The position numbers and the translations under genes are program-made. The notes under the pieces are model-generated. The model made no database searches and had not been told where the DNA came from. It saw nothing but the letters and a program-made list of their open reading frames with translations. 64,000 nucleotides of DNA from Saccharina japonica (Eukaryota > Sar > Phaeophyceae > Laminariales > Laminariaceae): NCBI GenBank assembly GCA_008828725.1, contig MEHQ01000128.1, forward strand, positions 499,902 to 563,901. The letters are read 5' to 3'. Positions 9,263-20,774 of the stretch are shown piece by piece (the first letter of the stretch is position 1; the number at the start of each line of letters is the position of its first letter).

Positions 9263-12245
9263 AATGACAGCCCAGAGGCTTGAACGAATCGTATACTTGT
9301 GCTTAATGTAGTACACTCGCCAACTGGGGATGGTAAGTACCCCCCCCCTCCAAAAAGACGCCTTTTTCCAGGAATGAGAGGAAATACGTACGTAAAGGAA
9401 ATATGTTGGAATAGCTGAACAACGCTTTTTCTCGGTAATTGTTGGGTTCCAGGTGGGAGAAATTTGCGCTCCCGACAAAAAACAGTTACAAATTGTTCTC
9501 AGCCAAGACCCGATTCCAGGCTGTACCTGTTTTTGAATAAGTGACAACGAACGGACCGGGTGTACCCGTTTTTGGTTGTTGATTTCTTCAAAGATAGTTC
9601 CCGCAGGGGTATACCAGGTATCCAGATGTTAAGTACTCGTACTCGTATGTACACAACAGGTTTGGTTCAGAGGTGTGAAGCTTTCCGTAATGCATGGTAT
9701 CTTTTGGGGACCCCGAGCTATCAATAGAGATCAAGTCAGACCAGATTCATGACAATTTTAATTTTAGGTGTTATCAGCCGTCTACCTGCTACGTACGGCT
9801 ACGCGTAGGAGCAGCGTGAGTGCCGAGCAGTAGGAGTCGAATCGTGTTGCATCCGTGCCGTACGGCTCCTTACATTGCATCGTAACTCGGACTAATTTGA
9901 AATTGAATCACCCCCCAATCACACAATAAATAGCAGTCAGATCGTTGTTGTACGACTCGTCATTTTTTATCGTCAAAAATATGTTATCTATCGTCAATAT
10001 ACAGGCACGTCGTATGTACATATTATACGTACTCGTACTACGTACGAGTATACATAAGGTACGAGTTGTATCATGGGTTACAAATTGTATAGTAACACTC
10101 TGTACTCAGTACTGAACATTCGTGTTTTAATATAAAAAGTACCTACGTACGTACAGGTCCGTACATTTTCCGTCCACAGGGCCGTACATTTTTCGTCTAC
10201 AGGGTGGTCATGATAGATGATACATCCGAAATATAAGGAACTTAAGTACATTAATATGTAATATAAATGGTCCTTATATTTCGGGTCAGATTGGTGTATC
10301 GTAGCATGATAGATTACCCGGCTCCCCCATACACCCATCCATGCTCCATGCATATTAATAGTAACTCCACGAATGCTGTGCCTAACACAGACCGTTCAGG
10401 ATAGATTCGGGTAATTGTCAATGGACATGATGGCTTTGGTTGGCTGTTCTTTTTCACTTTGTGCCCGCGGACTGTCATTCTGGCAGCACTTCAGACAGCA
10501 GCTGCGTGCTCCATCTTGTTCCCACGCCTACCGTTTGTTTTTGTACAGACAGCACTTCAGACAGTAGTTACGCTGTAGTCGGCAAATTCATTGGTAAAGA
10601 GTGGGGGGGGGGGGGGGGGGGACGATGCTGCTGTAGTCGAATGGAGATTGCGGGCGTGTAGTTCAGTTTTGGACACGCATAACATGCTGTAGGGATTTTA
10701 GGTGTACCTCTTCGGACTTGTGTATCCTTTCCCTGATAAGTGTACGTGTTCTTTAGGATTCTCTGATGGCTCTAGCACTTTTGTGACCACGGGCCGTGAT
10801 CTTGCTAGATCAGACTATAGGGATTAGCAACTGAAACGAGTTTAATGTGAAGAAAAACAATAACAACAATAGGGATTAGCAACTGAAACGAGTTTAATGT
10901 GAAGAAAAACAAACAAAAACGAAACCGAATTAGACCCGGCGGAGCATCAAGCAGCACACCAGCAGAACCAGCACCAGCACAACAAAAAAAGAGCCTGTAG
11001 ATACGAAGATAGGTATCATGGAGCCACAAGCGGGGTCTGACGAAAGGACCAACCCAGCAGGCAGCTTCACCCCTAGGGGAGCGACGCAACAATGAGCCCA
11101 AGACTGCTGTACCTGCTGTGCTTGCTACTATTTTACACACTATTAATACTACGAGTACGAGTACTCTGTCATGTCATAACGATGATAGCCTCCTTGACCA
11201 TGATATCATACCATTTTTTAGAGCGGAAATTTAAGGGCCATATGGTTTGCATGTCAATATCGAAAAGGTCTATTTCGTCCAGTAGAGCGGTACGATACAA
11301 CGTGTCTGTGAAAAGAGCGTTCCGACGTCCATACTAAAAATGGCATAAACCATCGCGTGACAATCTACCATATATACTCGTGCTGTTGCTACGATTGCTA
11401 TTGTTATACTGCTGCTACTGCTGCTGCTGCTGCGAGCTGCAAGCGCGCAACTTGAGAGCTCTCGCAGGCGGCTCATCCGCCACGAGGCTTCCCCCTCGGG
11501 GATATGCATGGGGATTGCCGCTGCTGTGGTGCTTCCACCCAGCGAGGTGCTGCGTCTCCGTCGTGTTTGGAGCCGCAAGTGTACCTGTCACGCTTAAAAC
11601 AGGCTGCGGCAAAATACATGCTTTACTTTTACTCGGTCGTAACGTTATTCGGTTCGCAAGATTCACTGCCAGAGGGCTGTTTGAAAACTGCCAACAAAGG
11701 GGAAGCGGATCCTCGCCAAGCTTTCCCTGCTGTCGCCCCTTCTAGTGCACCTACGTTATCTCCCTAGTAGGAGCGTTTTTCCCTGACATATGCGGTGGTT
11801 GGCATGAGCTCTGTCTGGGTGCGTGTCTGCGTGCACACAGCTTATTGCAACCCTCTCGCTCACCTAGCACACTGCTCTCTCAAACCGTCCGCGGTCAAAA
11901 TGATCGGGGACGATGAGGGCTGACCGATCGCCATGGTCGCCCTTTGCTCTGGTTTCTCGAGCAGCGCTCGCACCTCCAGGGGTCACCACTCCTTCTTCTT
12001 TTCTCAGGTACCACGTAGGTTTGTGTCGTGAGGACTGAGCTGCCAGCTTGTAGCGTGACACTCAAAATGGATGCCGTCTGTCGTACGCGTTGCGTTTGTC
12101 ACGTTCTCTCGGCAAAAAAGTGGAAATCAGATCTCCGCTCAGAACACGCCTGTAGGAATAATGGAAAGCCCCGGTTTGGGGTGCTGAAGAAGCGAGAAGT
12201 TGCTGCAGGTGTGCCGTGTGCAGGCGGTATCACGTGGGCGTGTAA
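9263..12245. other. Intergenic DNA between HMA gene and PUS7, no gene seen
   Basis: The stretch is rich in GTACGTAC-type words and has an 18-base G run near 10601-10618. It carries a 52-bp tandem duplication at about 10816-10873, and CTG triplets near 11400-11440. No exon with both domain similarity and splice support was found. Since the HMA gene reads left and PUS7 reads right, promoters of both could lie here; I cannot locate one. Confidence 0.4.
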
Positions 12246-12350
12246 ATGTTATCACCATCGTTGAGCGTGATTGGCATAGAGGATGGGATCTTTTTGGGAG
12301 ATTGTCCTGGTTTCGACGGCACGATCAAGCGCGGACCTTCTGATTTCATC
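12246..12350 (+). CDS. PUS7: PUS7 exon 1, copy 1 (isolated from the rest of the gene)
   Basis: An ATG at 12246 opens 35 codons ending at the donor ATC|gtgagt. An in-frame TAA directly before the ATG supports it as the start. The peptide (GIFLGDCPGFDGTIKRG, then PSDFI) matches the beginning of the TruD/Pus7 core, where GF.G..K....DF.V.E is conserved. It joins exon 2 in phase 0 to give SDFI-VNEIDTSG. In this copy, exons 3 onward do not follow: the A block ends at 18270 and C1 comes next. Confidence 0.8.
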
Positions 12351-13423
12351 GTGAGTATGTTGTCATATGATACCTGGTATCCTCACACGCAGCTCTCCCT
12401 CACACATGATCCTTTGAGAACATGGCAACTCTCTGTACGTACGAGTAATGTAAGGATTGTTTCCTCATGCAGATCAACATCCACACCACTTAGTGTGATT
12501 TCAAGCTCCAGGTCGACCAGTACAACCCAGGAGAAGAGTACAGCAGTTGCTGTCAACCTGTACGTACATCCTTGCGGCCTGCATGATTTGAGTAGTGCGA
12601 GCAACCAATGACTAACACAACGGGGGCAGCGCTTGGCCGGCCTATTGTTGTTGTTGTCTTCACATTAAAAACCGTGCCGGTCTCTCTATCCAGTACCTCC
12701 ATCTGTCCGTACTAATCCAACCCTTGACACGGTCGATTCCCGTGGTTACAGACTAACTTACCCAAAAAAGGTATACTGAAATAAAAGTGGAACCCGAAGG
12801 GTCCGCAAAGCGATCAAAGTCAGTCAAAAACAGATAGTCTGGAGCCCTCCGCTCCCCTCTACACGCTACGTGAAGGTAAAAATAAAACTGGAAAGGTCAA
12901 CACCACCAATCGGGGGTATACGCCCCCTGATTCTATCTTGGTGCCCCTATAATGCCGGGGTGTTCCGTGCCGGGTTCACGCCGGTCAGGCAAACAAATCG
13001 GGTCCTCCACCCCGATTATAAACGCAGACATGATACGGGGGAAGGGAACTATGGCCCCGTGCTACTGATGTATCCCCGTCCTGCGAGCAGTGTAACTGCA
13101 AAAGGTCAAAAGGTCAAAAACAACGAAGGGAAAAAGACAAAGGCAAAGACAAAGATGCACTCACCATTCCTTTTCTCGCAATCTAACTTCCCTAGACGAG
13201 GCTGCGCTGTACGGACGCCTTACCAGGTACATACCAAAAGAAGGTGCGGTGTGCATGCCAACAACTGCTGCTGTGCTGTCTTTGCACCGTAACTTCCAGG
13301 CTATTCCTAACCCCAATACCATCCAACACACCCAGGTGTCCGTGCGGATCTAACGACCCAGTACGCCCGCTTCCCCCGGCAAATCACGCCACCCCAATGA
13401 CAATACGATCGTATTTCAAATAG

Positions 13424-14239
13424 GTGAACGAGATCGACACCTCGGGCAGGCTGGTGGAAGTGTCCAGCTTCGACACACCCCCTCTCCCCCCCCCGCCCCC
13501 GCCTCCGCCGGCCCCGACCCCGACCCCGACCCAACCGCCATCAGCAGCGGCATCACCTTCAACGCCTCCGCCAGTACCAACACCACCCCAAACTACGGCA
13601 ACTCACCCCCCCTCTAGCGGAACTGGAAAGCCCACCACCGACACCACCACCGACTCTATAAGAGACCCCGACCAATGCACGCAAGGCAGCGACCATCCAC
13701 GCCGGCCGGCCAACCCTGGCGGAGACGCAGCGGCTCCGTCGCAGGCGTTGCAGGGAGTTGCACTCGATGACGTTTTCGCTTCCGGGCAGGGAGGGGGGGG
13801 CGGGGTTGAAGTCAGCTGGTCGAATCAGCTGCGGGGGATCGTCGACCCGTCGGCGCTGGAACGGCTCGAGCGGATCGATGCCAAGGGAAGAGCCTGCTGT
13901 TGGGCGGTAGGGACAACTTCTTCGTCTCCCGCCGCTACTGCTGCTGCTGCTGGTGCTGGCAACGCTGCTACTGCCGCTACCTCTGCTGCTGGTGCTACTA
14001 ACGTTGCCGCCGGAGAAGGAGGAGGAGACGAAGAAGGCGAACGCATGGGAGGAGCGGTTGGTGGGAGGGGTCTCGCAAGTGACGATGGCAGCGGCGGCGG
14101 TGGCGTTTTGGAGGCCGTAGGGGGGGCGGGGGGCGGGGAGGAGGTCGAGCCTGTTCGGATATTTGCGGGGCACGGGGCGGATAAGGAGGCGCGGTCGAGG
14201 GTGCACCGAGCTGTGCAAGAGACCTTTCCGTTCGTGAAG
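13424..14239 (+). CDS. PUS7: PUS7 exon 2, copy 1
   Basis: A 272-codon exon between TTTCAAATAG and AAG|gtgaat, phase 0 at both ends. It begins VNEIDTSGRLVEV, the conserved V.EI...G strand of Pus7, and ends DKEARSRVHRAVQETFPFVK, the conserved K..R..IH helix. Between these lies about 220 residues of low-complexity insert: a poly-Pro/Thr stretch, Gly runs, and Ala/Thr triplet runs. The insert could include an unspliced intron, but the frame stays open throughout. The duplicate at 32839 leads on to the rest of the gene. Confidence 0.8.
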
Positions 14240-14506
14240 GTGAATGCAGTTCTCTTAGTATTGGTACGAAGCAATGCTTTACTAAGGTGTCTACTACCAG
14301 GTATCAGATATACTGCCACTATTACTACTGCTGTTGATGCTGCTGCTACTACTGCTACTACTACTACTACTATCAATGTACGAAGTACTAGTGCTGCTAT
14401 GTATGATGACTGTGATATTGCTGCTGCTGCTGCTGCTACTATTACTACTACTATTGCTACAACTAGTAATAGTACTATTAATATCAATACAACGACCACT
14501 ATTTCT

Positions 14507-14957
14507 GGGGGGCATAGTAAACACTAGTAAATAGGACCACATAGCGTTACAGTAGTAAAAATAGGAAAATATTTAGGTTTTTGTCTGTACCGTTTTTTTT
14601 TTTTTTTTTCTATCCCATTTATTATCTTCGCCCTTCCTTTCTCTCTCCTTCCTGGACGTAACTCAGATCCGGGGTCACAAAATAGGCTCTTCTCCCTCCC
14701 CCCCCACTACGGTTCTTGCCTTGCATTTTTATCGCGAGAAGTTTTCAGCACTTTCTTCCCTCGTCGACTTGCGTCGGATTCCGCCTACCCACACCACGAA
14801 GGCGCTCTCAGCAATTGGTTCCTTTTTATTTTTTCAAATAAAGTAAAAATCTCACCACGGTGGGATTCGAACTTGGGGACCAATGATAGTAGCCTTTGAA
14901 GCTGACCACTACTCTACCGGGGCGACCGCCCGTAGGTCCCATTTACTATGCTCCCCC
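14507..14957. mobile_element. CATAGTAAA MITE with a SINE nested inside, copy 1
   Basis: GGGGGGCATAGTAAACACTA opens it, and TTTACTATGCTCCCCC closes it. Inner sequences GTAAAAATAGGAAAA and TAGGTTTTTGT, then TAGGTCC, match in reverse complement an uninterrupted relative at 62403-62528. The difference is the SINE at 14593-14927, which sits between GTACCG and the TAGGTCC motif. Confidence 0.75.
14593..14927 (-). mobile_element. tRNA-derived SINE, copy 1
   Basis: Read on the minus strand, it starts GGTCGCCCCGGTAGAGTAGT and has a box-B-like GTTCGAATCCC in the right position for a tRNA head. A body of about 250 bp follows (CTCGCGATAAAAATGCAAGG, CCGGATCTGAGTTACG). It ends AATAAATGGGATAG with a poly-A tail. 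These are the hallmarks of a Pol III SINE. Other copies are at 34008, 48015 and 52380. The head differs in sequence from the one at the same site in block A copy 2. Confidence 0.8.
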
Positions 14958-15298
14958 GTGATACTACTACAGAAACACTACACCTACTACTGTACCTCCT
15001 GCCACTGACACAACGTTTCGTCTTGCTATTGTCTGGTTCTATTTCTCCCGCTGCTCCTATTTTACGCATCCGGGGGGGGGCGGGGGGGGGGGGCGATGAA
15101 TCTTTGATTCGAATGTCGAATCTGGGGGAAATGGACTGTATGTCGGTGGCGATGAAGACATCAACGGAGAAAGACGCCAGCGGAGGCGTCACTGTAGTCT
15201 GCACCCGGGCGACTACTCTTCCTGTGCTCGGCGGGCTCGTCACGGAACCGGAGCTGGTGTCTCTTCAAAGGTGGGCTATCTCATCCAACGGGCATCGT

Positions 15299-15321
15299 GT
15301 CGGTGGTGGTGTTGGTGTTGG

Positions 15322-15361
<40 letters not shown>

Positions 15362-15474
15362 AGTGGTGGTGGTGGTGGTGTTTGTTGTCGTTGCTGTTGT
15401 TGTTTGTTATCACTGCGGTTGTTGTTGTTGCCGTTGTTGTTATTTTTTGTCGCTGCCGCCGCCGCCGTCGCCGC

Positions 15475-15525
<51 letters not shown>

Positions 15526-15575
15526 TGTTACTGTTACTGCTCCTGCTGCTGCTGCCACTGTTTCGGAAATACTAG
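15299..15575 (+). repeat. GTT/GCT/GCC triplet repeat tract
   Basis: A long run of GTT-type triplets gives way to GCC and then more than fifteen GCT triplets. Long open frames here (poly-Val, poly-Leu, poly-Ala) are repeat artefacts. The tract lies in PUS7 intron 2, and its length differs from the copy at 34700-34970. Confidence 0.85.
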
Positions 15576-15579
15576 ATTT

Positions 15580-16744
15580 ACTCTGTTTTGCTGCGGATAG
15601 ATTTTGCATGAGGTTCGGAATGTAGAGCCTGTGGTAGCTGAACATCTGGCCGAATAAGTACGCCTGCACCTCTATCTACACCTACCGGCACTTTCCATTT
15701 ACTCGGCTGGTGTTGTTCGCAGTGGTTAGTATCACGGGTGAACATAGTACTAACAGTAGTAGTACATAGTAATAATAATCAAACCAAATACGGCGTGTAA
15801 ACACAGGGGGTTACATGCTTTTTGGGTCAATCGTGGGTACTAATTACTACCTGGTAATAATATATTGTAAAACATAAAACATACAACGACAACTGTGAGA
15901 TCGGGGGTTTTGTGGAAACTCAACTTTGCAAGCTGCGTGGGATACTTCGATCGCGCGAACTACGCACCGGTTTTGAGGGCAACACAAATCTGACGGCACC
16001 TGTGGAACTCAGGGGACGTTACATCTATAAGGCGTACCCCCTGAATGTGTTGCAGTAGATCAGCTGTGACTACGAGTTTTATTTTATTTTTTATTTTCTC
16101 TTTTTTCTTCTTCCCTTTTTCCTTTGGGTTGTTTTCATTTTCTCTTGGCTGAGAGGTGTACGATGTGCCACACACAGTAGTTATGATGTATATCGTACTG
16201 CGTTGTACTCTGTATTTTTTGTGTGTTATTTTTCCCTGAGGTATTCTTCCACTCCAGAGTTTTTTTTTTTCTGGAACCTGTCTTGTGACCACGGACTATC
16301 TTTTTCGCGATCAGTTAATGTGAGAAGAACAAACAATATCAGTACAGTGGGTACCCCCATTTAACCCCTTTAGTACTGCAGTACCGATGTGGGAACAAAA
16401 CACTTGGCATTTGAGTGAAAGGTTTGTTTATGTACAGTGTAGTACTAAACGGGTTAAGAGCGCCCAAGATAAGAGTATTCGGGATTTCAAGAGCGGTCAA
16501 ATCGGCATGTATGTCCCGCCGTACGTATATACTTGACTCTGATTACTCTTGCGCTTACTGGCCCCTTCGCTTACAAGTAAGTATACGTTTTCTGTACATG
16601 TACCCTTTGACTTGTACTTTGCAGTTATGCTTTGACTTGTACTTTTCGGTTACACGTTCACTCATACTTTACAGTTACTCTCTACAGTTACATTGATAGT
16701 TACACTTAGTAGTTCGGGTGTTACACATGTGATACCTGTGTTGG
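15580..16744. other. PUS7 intron 2, no gene seen
   Basis: No exon is recognisable. The tract includes AT-rich and T-rich stretches and partial MITE-like CATAGTA sequences near 15740-15780. Confidence 0.4.
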
Positions 16745-16935
16745 ATATCATATCGAAAGAAAAAAAATCGAAATATCAAAATATCCATATCTCGAAATAT
16801 CGGTCTTTCGATATATCGTATATAGTATCGGACGTATTTTGCCCTCCAACCCATGGCATCCCCGTGCTTTTTGCTAACACTGAACGAAACCTTTAATGTA
16901 TCAAACATCGAAATAGTATCGATGCATTTTTGTTT
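16745..16935. repeat. CGATA-rich palindromic tract
   Basis: Words such as ATATCGAAAGA, CGAAATATC and TTTCGATATATCG recur in both orientations, like the tract at 849-1072. Confidence 0.55.
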
Positions 16936-17449
16936 AACGATATCAATCTGACCTCGGTTCCGATATTGCTATCCAACACTAATACATATAATAGAACTAT
17001 TAATAACTGTAAACTCGTTTGGGCTGGTCAGTGTTACTTGCCCGGTGGCTACTTTTTCTTTTTCTTTCATTGTTCTTGCTTTTTGCCCGGTGGCTACGTA
17101 CGAGCACGCAGCTGGTACGAGGGACGAACGCCTGCTGCTGCGCTCTCTTTTTTCAGCTTTGCGACACCGCCGGGATTTCAAGCCAACCACAATTACCGAA
17201 GGGGAACCTTGTGATTGATATGATACCGATACGCTCTTAAACTGCACCCGTACTGTTGTGTACCTGGTATATAGCCCTTACACGTACATTTACGTCAGAC
17301 GTTGCACCTGCAGTTACTTTTTTCATTGGCGGTTGCATTGCACTTGCACCTAGAATCACACTTTACACTTGCAAATGTTTCACCGTTTCAAATTTTGTCA
17401 CACCTCGGACTCATCGATCTCCAGTTAGTGATCTAGATCCTTCATAGCA

Positions 17450-17935
17450 GATATCTACCATAGCCGCCTCGACCGCTGACCACGACCGTTGAGCACGACC
17501 GTTGAGCACGACCGCTGACCATGACTGGGGGTCATGACGGTTGACTATGGCCGTTGGTCGTGACCGTTCGACATTACCGTTCGCCATGATTGGTCGTTCC
17601 CCATGAACGTCCACCAAAAATACCGCTCACCACGATGGGTCACCACAAATGTTGACCACGATGTTTTTACCTAACCGTTGACTATGAATTTGGATCATGA
17701 CGACCATAACCATTGACCGCGACCTTCGACCACGGCCGTTCGCCGTTACTGTTCACGATTACAGTTGGCCACGGCCGTTCTTCATGATCGTTAACTATGG
17801 CCGTTGTTCATGGTCGTTCACCATGACCGTTGTTCATTACCGTTTACTATGACCGTTAACCGCCACCGGCGACCATGATCGTTAACCGCTATAATACCGT
17901 TGACCATGACCGTTGACCGTACCGTTGAATTCAGG
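17450..17935. repeat. Degenerate GACCGTTGACCATGACCGTT satellite-like array
   Basis: Roughly 480 bp of short units built on GACCGTT, GACCATGA and GACCACGA, drifting in sequence along its length. It lies in PUS7 intron 2. Duplicated at 36857-37342. Confidence 0.75.
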
Positions 17936-18189
17936 ATGGTTAACCGTGGTCCAGGCGGCGAAGGAGCCGAGAAAGGCGTCACACTGTCCTCGGACAAGGA
18001 CAGAACTAACAGAACCCTAGTGCACCGCGCTATAGCAGGTGGGAAGAAGGGAGTGGGGGAAGGGGACGCGGGTGGGGACGAGGGTAATGACGCAGGCGTG
18101 CCTGGTTGCTTGTTTTGCTAGTTTTGCTAGTTTTGCTTGTCCTGCTTGCCCTGCCTGCTTGCTTACTTGTTGCTTGCTAGCTACAAATG

Positions 18190-18275
18190 AGTACGCCCCC
18201 CCCGCCATTGCTCCGTCTCGAAAGGGATGCGTGGTCAATGGTCAAATGACTAAGGCCAGCAACAAATGAGTACCC
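18190..18275 (+). repeat. 75-bp dispersed repeat at block A/C junction
   Basis: A full copy: CTCCGTCTCGAAAGGGATGC, then GTGGTCAATGGTCAAATGAC, then TAAGGCCAGCAACAAATGAG, flanked on both sides by GTAC plus a C-run. The near-identity of A1 with A2 ends in the right-hand C-run, and block C similarity starts within this repeat. Confidence 0.8.
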
Positions 18276-18341
18276 CCCCCCCCCCTCCATTGGGGCGGAG
18301 GAACCGACTCTAAACCCTCCGTACGATGAGCACGAGTTCAC

Positions 18342-18459
18342 CTGTATGAGCAGCATGCGCGGTATGCGTCCGTTAACGGTGCCGCGGAGGGCCCCTCTGG
18401 TCTCCTGCTCCAGCTGCCGGCTCACCACCGACATGTCCATGGTCTTCACCGCCTGCCGC
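18342..18459 (-). pseudogene. NCA2: Isolated NCA2-like exon 3 (copy in block C1)
   Basis: A 118-nt exon on the minus strand, identical in coding content to 46147-46264. It encodes RQAVKTMDMSVVSRQLEQ and ends NGRIPRMLLIQ at the donor CAG|gtgaac. No other exon of this gene lies in blocks A1, C1 or A2 around it. As assembled here it is an orphan exon, either a broken duplicate or a misplaced haplotype. Confidence 0.6.
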
Positions 18460-19171
18460 CTACCCAAACGTGTCGCAACGGTGGTGGTGCGTGCGTGCAC
18501 CAGGTGGAAGGCGTAAAAAAAAAAAAAAAAAACAAACAAACAAACAAAAAAAAAAAAAAAAAAGCAAACAAACAAACAAACAAATAAACAAACAAACTAC
18601 CGGTATGGTAAAATTATGTGTGGTGTTAATGTTGCACATCTAGGAAGTTAACCTAAAAGTTGGCCTGTTACCCTAAGTCGACACCTTTTTATTTTTAAGA
18701 CGCGCAGTTGCATGCCTCAAAAAAAGAGAGGGGGGTGATGTGGGTACCAGGTCCCCTTCCCCTAGATAGTACCGCCTCATTACACACAAGTTCAAGGTCA
18801 CCCAAGAGGGTCCTCACTCCGTTCCGTGAAGGCCCGAGGCACCAACCCACCTCGGTGTGTCCTCCACACCACAACCACACTAGAGAGAACCTGCCAGGCG
18901 CTCCGCCCCACAGTATCAGGAATTGAGATTGTTGGTCGGACGCCACGACGGATCTCCGGTTTTCAGGTGTTCTATACGTACGAATAAACCTCCGGGTTCA
19001 GACTTTCTTTGTAAGGATCTCCGGCTTTCAACCACAGCTCAACCAGGGGCCGCCCTCCCTTATTGTTTAGGCGGTTGCGTCAATTAGCAGAGATATCTCG
19101 CTTCGCCCGTAACTTTACAGCAGTAGCGGTGCCGAACCATTCTTCGGGGAGGGGGGTGTACTCATTAGCCG

Positions 19172-19460
19172 CATGTCGTGCACGGCCGTAGTCGTATGAC
19201 CATAGACCCTCGCACCCCTACAAATGCCGGGACGGAGCGCGTTGGGTTTTCACCAACCAGCCAGACATTGCTTGCACCAAGCGGCGAAGCGTCGTGAGGT
19301 TGTTGAGCGAGTCGCGGGGGGGTGTACTTCATTTTCGTGCATAGCCGTAGTCGTATGACCATAGACCCTCGCACCCCTACAATGCCGGGACGGAGCATGT
19401 CGGGTTTTCACCAACCAGACAGACATTGCTAGCACCAAGCGCGAAGCGTCGTGAGATGGT
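19172..19460 (-). repeat. 130-bp dispersed repeat, tandem pair, cut at block junction
   Basis: Two copies of the family TTCGCGCTTGGTGCAAGCAA, GTCTGTCTGGTTGGTGAAAA, CTCCGTCCCGGCATTGTAGG and GGTCTATGGTCATACGACTA, read on the minus strand. The second copy stops abruptly at GAGATGGTG, after which block A copy 2 begins. Confidence 0.8.
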
Positions 19461-19897
19461 GTCCTCCAAACCAACTGCAGGCAGGCCACAATCAATCCAA
19501 GGTGCAAGAAGATAAAACTGACAGCACAGCAGCAGTAACAACAAGGCAGACATGCATAATTTGTACAATTAATTGATGCATCTCACAAACATATGGATCA
19601 ATTAGTGCGCTTGACCCTCGCCGGAGGCGGCATAGTCTGCCTGCTTTCCGGGGCGGAAGCAGAAGCCATCTTGGGTCAGAGCTATCGGGTCGACCCGAGA
19701 AGAAGGCGTGGTAGGCACGGCAGTGTGCGAGATGTGGATCTACCTCTCTCTCTTCACGGAGATCTTCGCGAGCACACGCCACAAACTCAAAAACAAGAGC
19801 ATAAAATATATTTTAAAAAAAACACAAATAACCACGACGTTCTAGCAATATCACAAGGGACCAAGGCCCAAACAACGCACGAACGAGCAACGACTAC

Positions 19898-20309
19898 AGG
19901 TTTGGACCCGCGAGTTTTATTTTTGACCCGCGAGAAATATCACGGGTCCAGTCAACCCGACCCGTATGATACCCGTATCTCACGGGTCAATCGGTATCTG
20001 GCGGGTCGGGTCGGGTCGGGTCAGGAGGAATTCAAAATCTCACGGGTCAGGTCGGGTCGGGTCAAGAGGTTTGTAAATCTCACGGGTCGGGTCGGGTCGG
20101 GTCAAGAGGTTTCCAAAATCTCGCGGGTCGGGTCGGGTCATGACCCGACATCTCAAACTTTTCGCGGGTCGGGTCGGGTCATGACCCGCCATCTCAAATT
20201 TTCGCGGGTCGGGTCGGGTCATGACCCGATATCTCAAAATTTTCGCGGGTCGGGTCGGGTCAGACCCGACCTGACCCGTGAGGTTTGACCTGACCCGCGA
20301 ACAGCCCTG
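19898..20309. mobile_element. hAT-like CGGGT MITE (duplicate of 437-848)
   Basis: Same CGGGT-rich structure and CAGCCCTG end as the copy at 437-848. Confidence 0.55.
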
Positions 20310-20533
20310 GATATTTCGACATATCGAGAGTTTCGGTACGATCCATCGAAATTTTCCGATATATCGAAATATCGTTTCGATACAATACGTCGAAAGTCGA
20401 TATATCCGATACACTGTATCGAAAGTCGTTATCCGATGTATCGAAAGTCAATATTTCGATATATCGAAAGTCGATATCCGATATATCGAAAGTCGATATC
20501 TCGATGTATCGGAAGTTTCCTTACGATATCCAA
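20310..20533. repeat. CGATA-rich tract (duplicate of 849-1072)
   Basis: Same self-complementary CGATA words as at 849-1072. Confidence 0.6.
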
Positions 20534-20576
20534 CACCGCTACTTGTGCGTATCATATCATATCATGCATATTATAC

Positions 20577-20774
20577 CTTGCCACTGCATGACGTGCACGA
20601 CATGCCCGTGACCTCGATCTCAAGGGCGGTGGCCTCTCTTGATTCAGCCCCTCCTCCTCCGCTTCCCGAGGTGGGACCCACGGTTCGCATGTGGTCGCAC
20701 TTGTACCCCAGCCCAGAAACACCTCTCGCGATTTCCTCGAAAGTGAGGACCTGCTCGTCGTATTTCACCTCCGC
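20577..20774 (-). CDS. HMA-domain protein, downstream exon, copy 2
   Basis: Copy of 1116-1313, with the same acceptor, donor and phase, and the GMSCTSC motif intact. Here the left flank is visible: only about 1.1 kb further left, the block is cut at 19461 and block C1 with its NCA2 exon follows. No further HMA or ATPase exon is found there. In this assembly, the second gene copy is truncated after its last visible HMA motif. Confidence 0.8.

Larger units (their letters stand above)
1..18270. repeat. Block A, copy 1 (about 18-kb direct duplication)
   Basis: This block recurs almost base for base at 19462-37677. It holds the HMA gene fragment, the ORF-bearing transposable element, and PUS7 exons 1-2. 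The differences seen are scattered substitutions, a 52-bp tandem duplication near 10816-10873 present only here, microsatellite length changes near 15300, and a different SINE sequence near 14600-14927. The copy starts exactly at window base 1, which suggests a contig end or a breakpoint. It ends inside a C-run next to a 75-bp dispersed repeat. Confidence 0.93.
18190..19460. repeat. Block C, copy 1
   Basis: Near-identical to about 46009-47020. It contains NCA2 exon 3, A-rich and CAAA-rich sequence, and ends in a tandem pair of the 130-bp dispersed repeat. The end is cut at 19460, directly before block A copy 2. Confidence 0.85.

Noticed and set aside
14835-14927. Minus-strand tRNA gene
   Set aside because: The A and B boxes are present, but the head continues into a shared body with a poly-A tail and recurs at other sites, so it is a SINE head and not a functional tRNA.
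15299-15625. Long open frames coding poly-Val, poly-Leu, poly-Ala or poly-Cys
   Set aside because: They arise from GTT/GCT triplet repeats open in all frames, with no flanking exon or domain.
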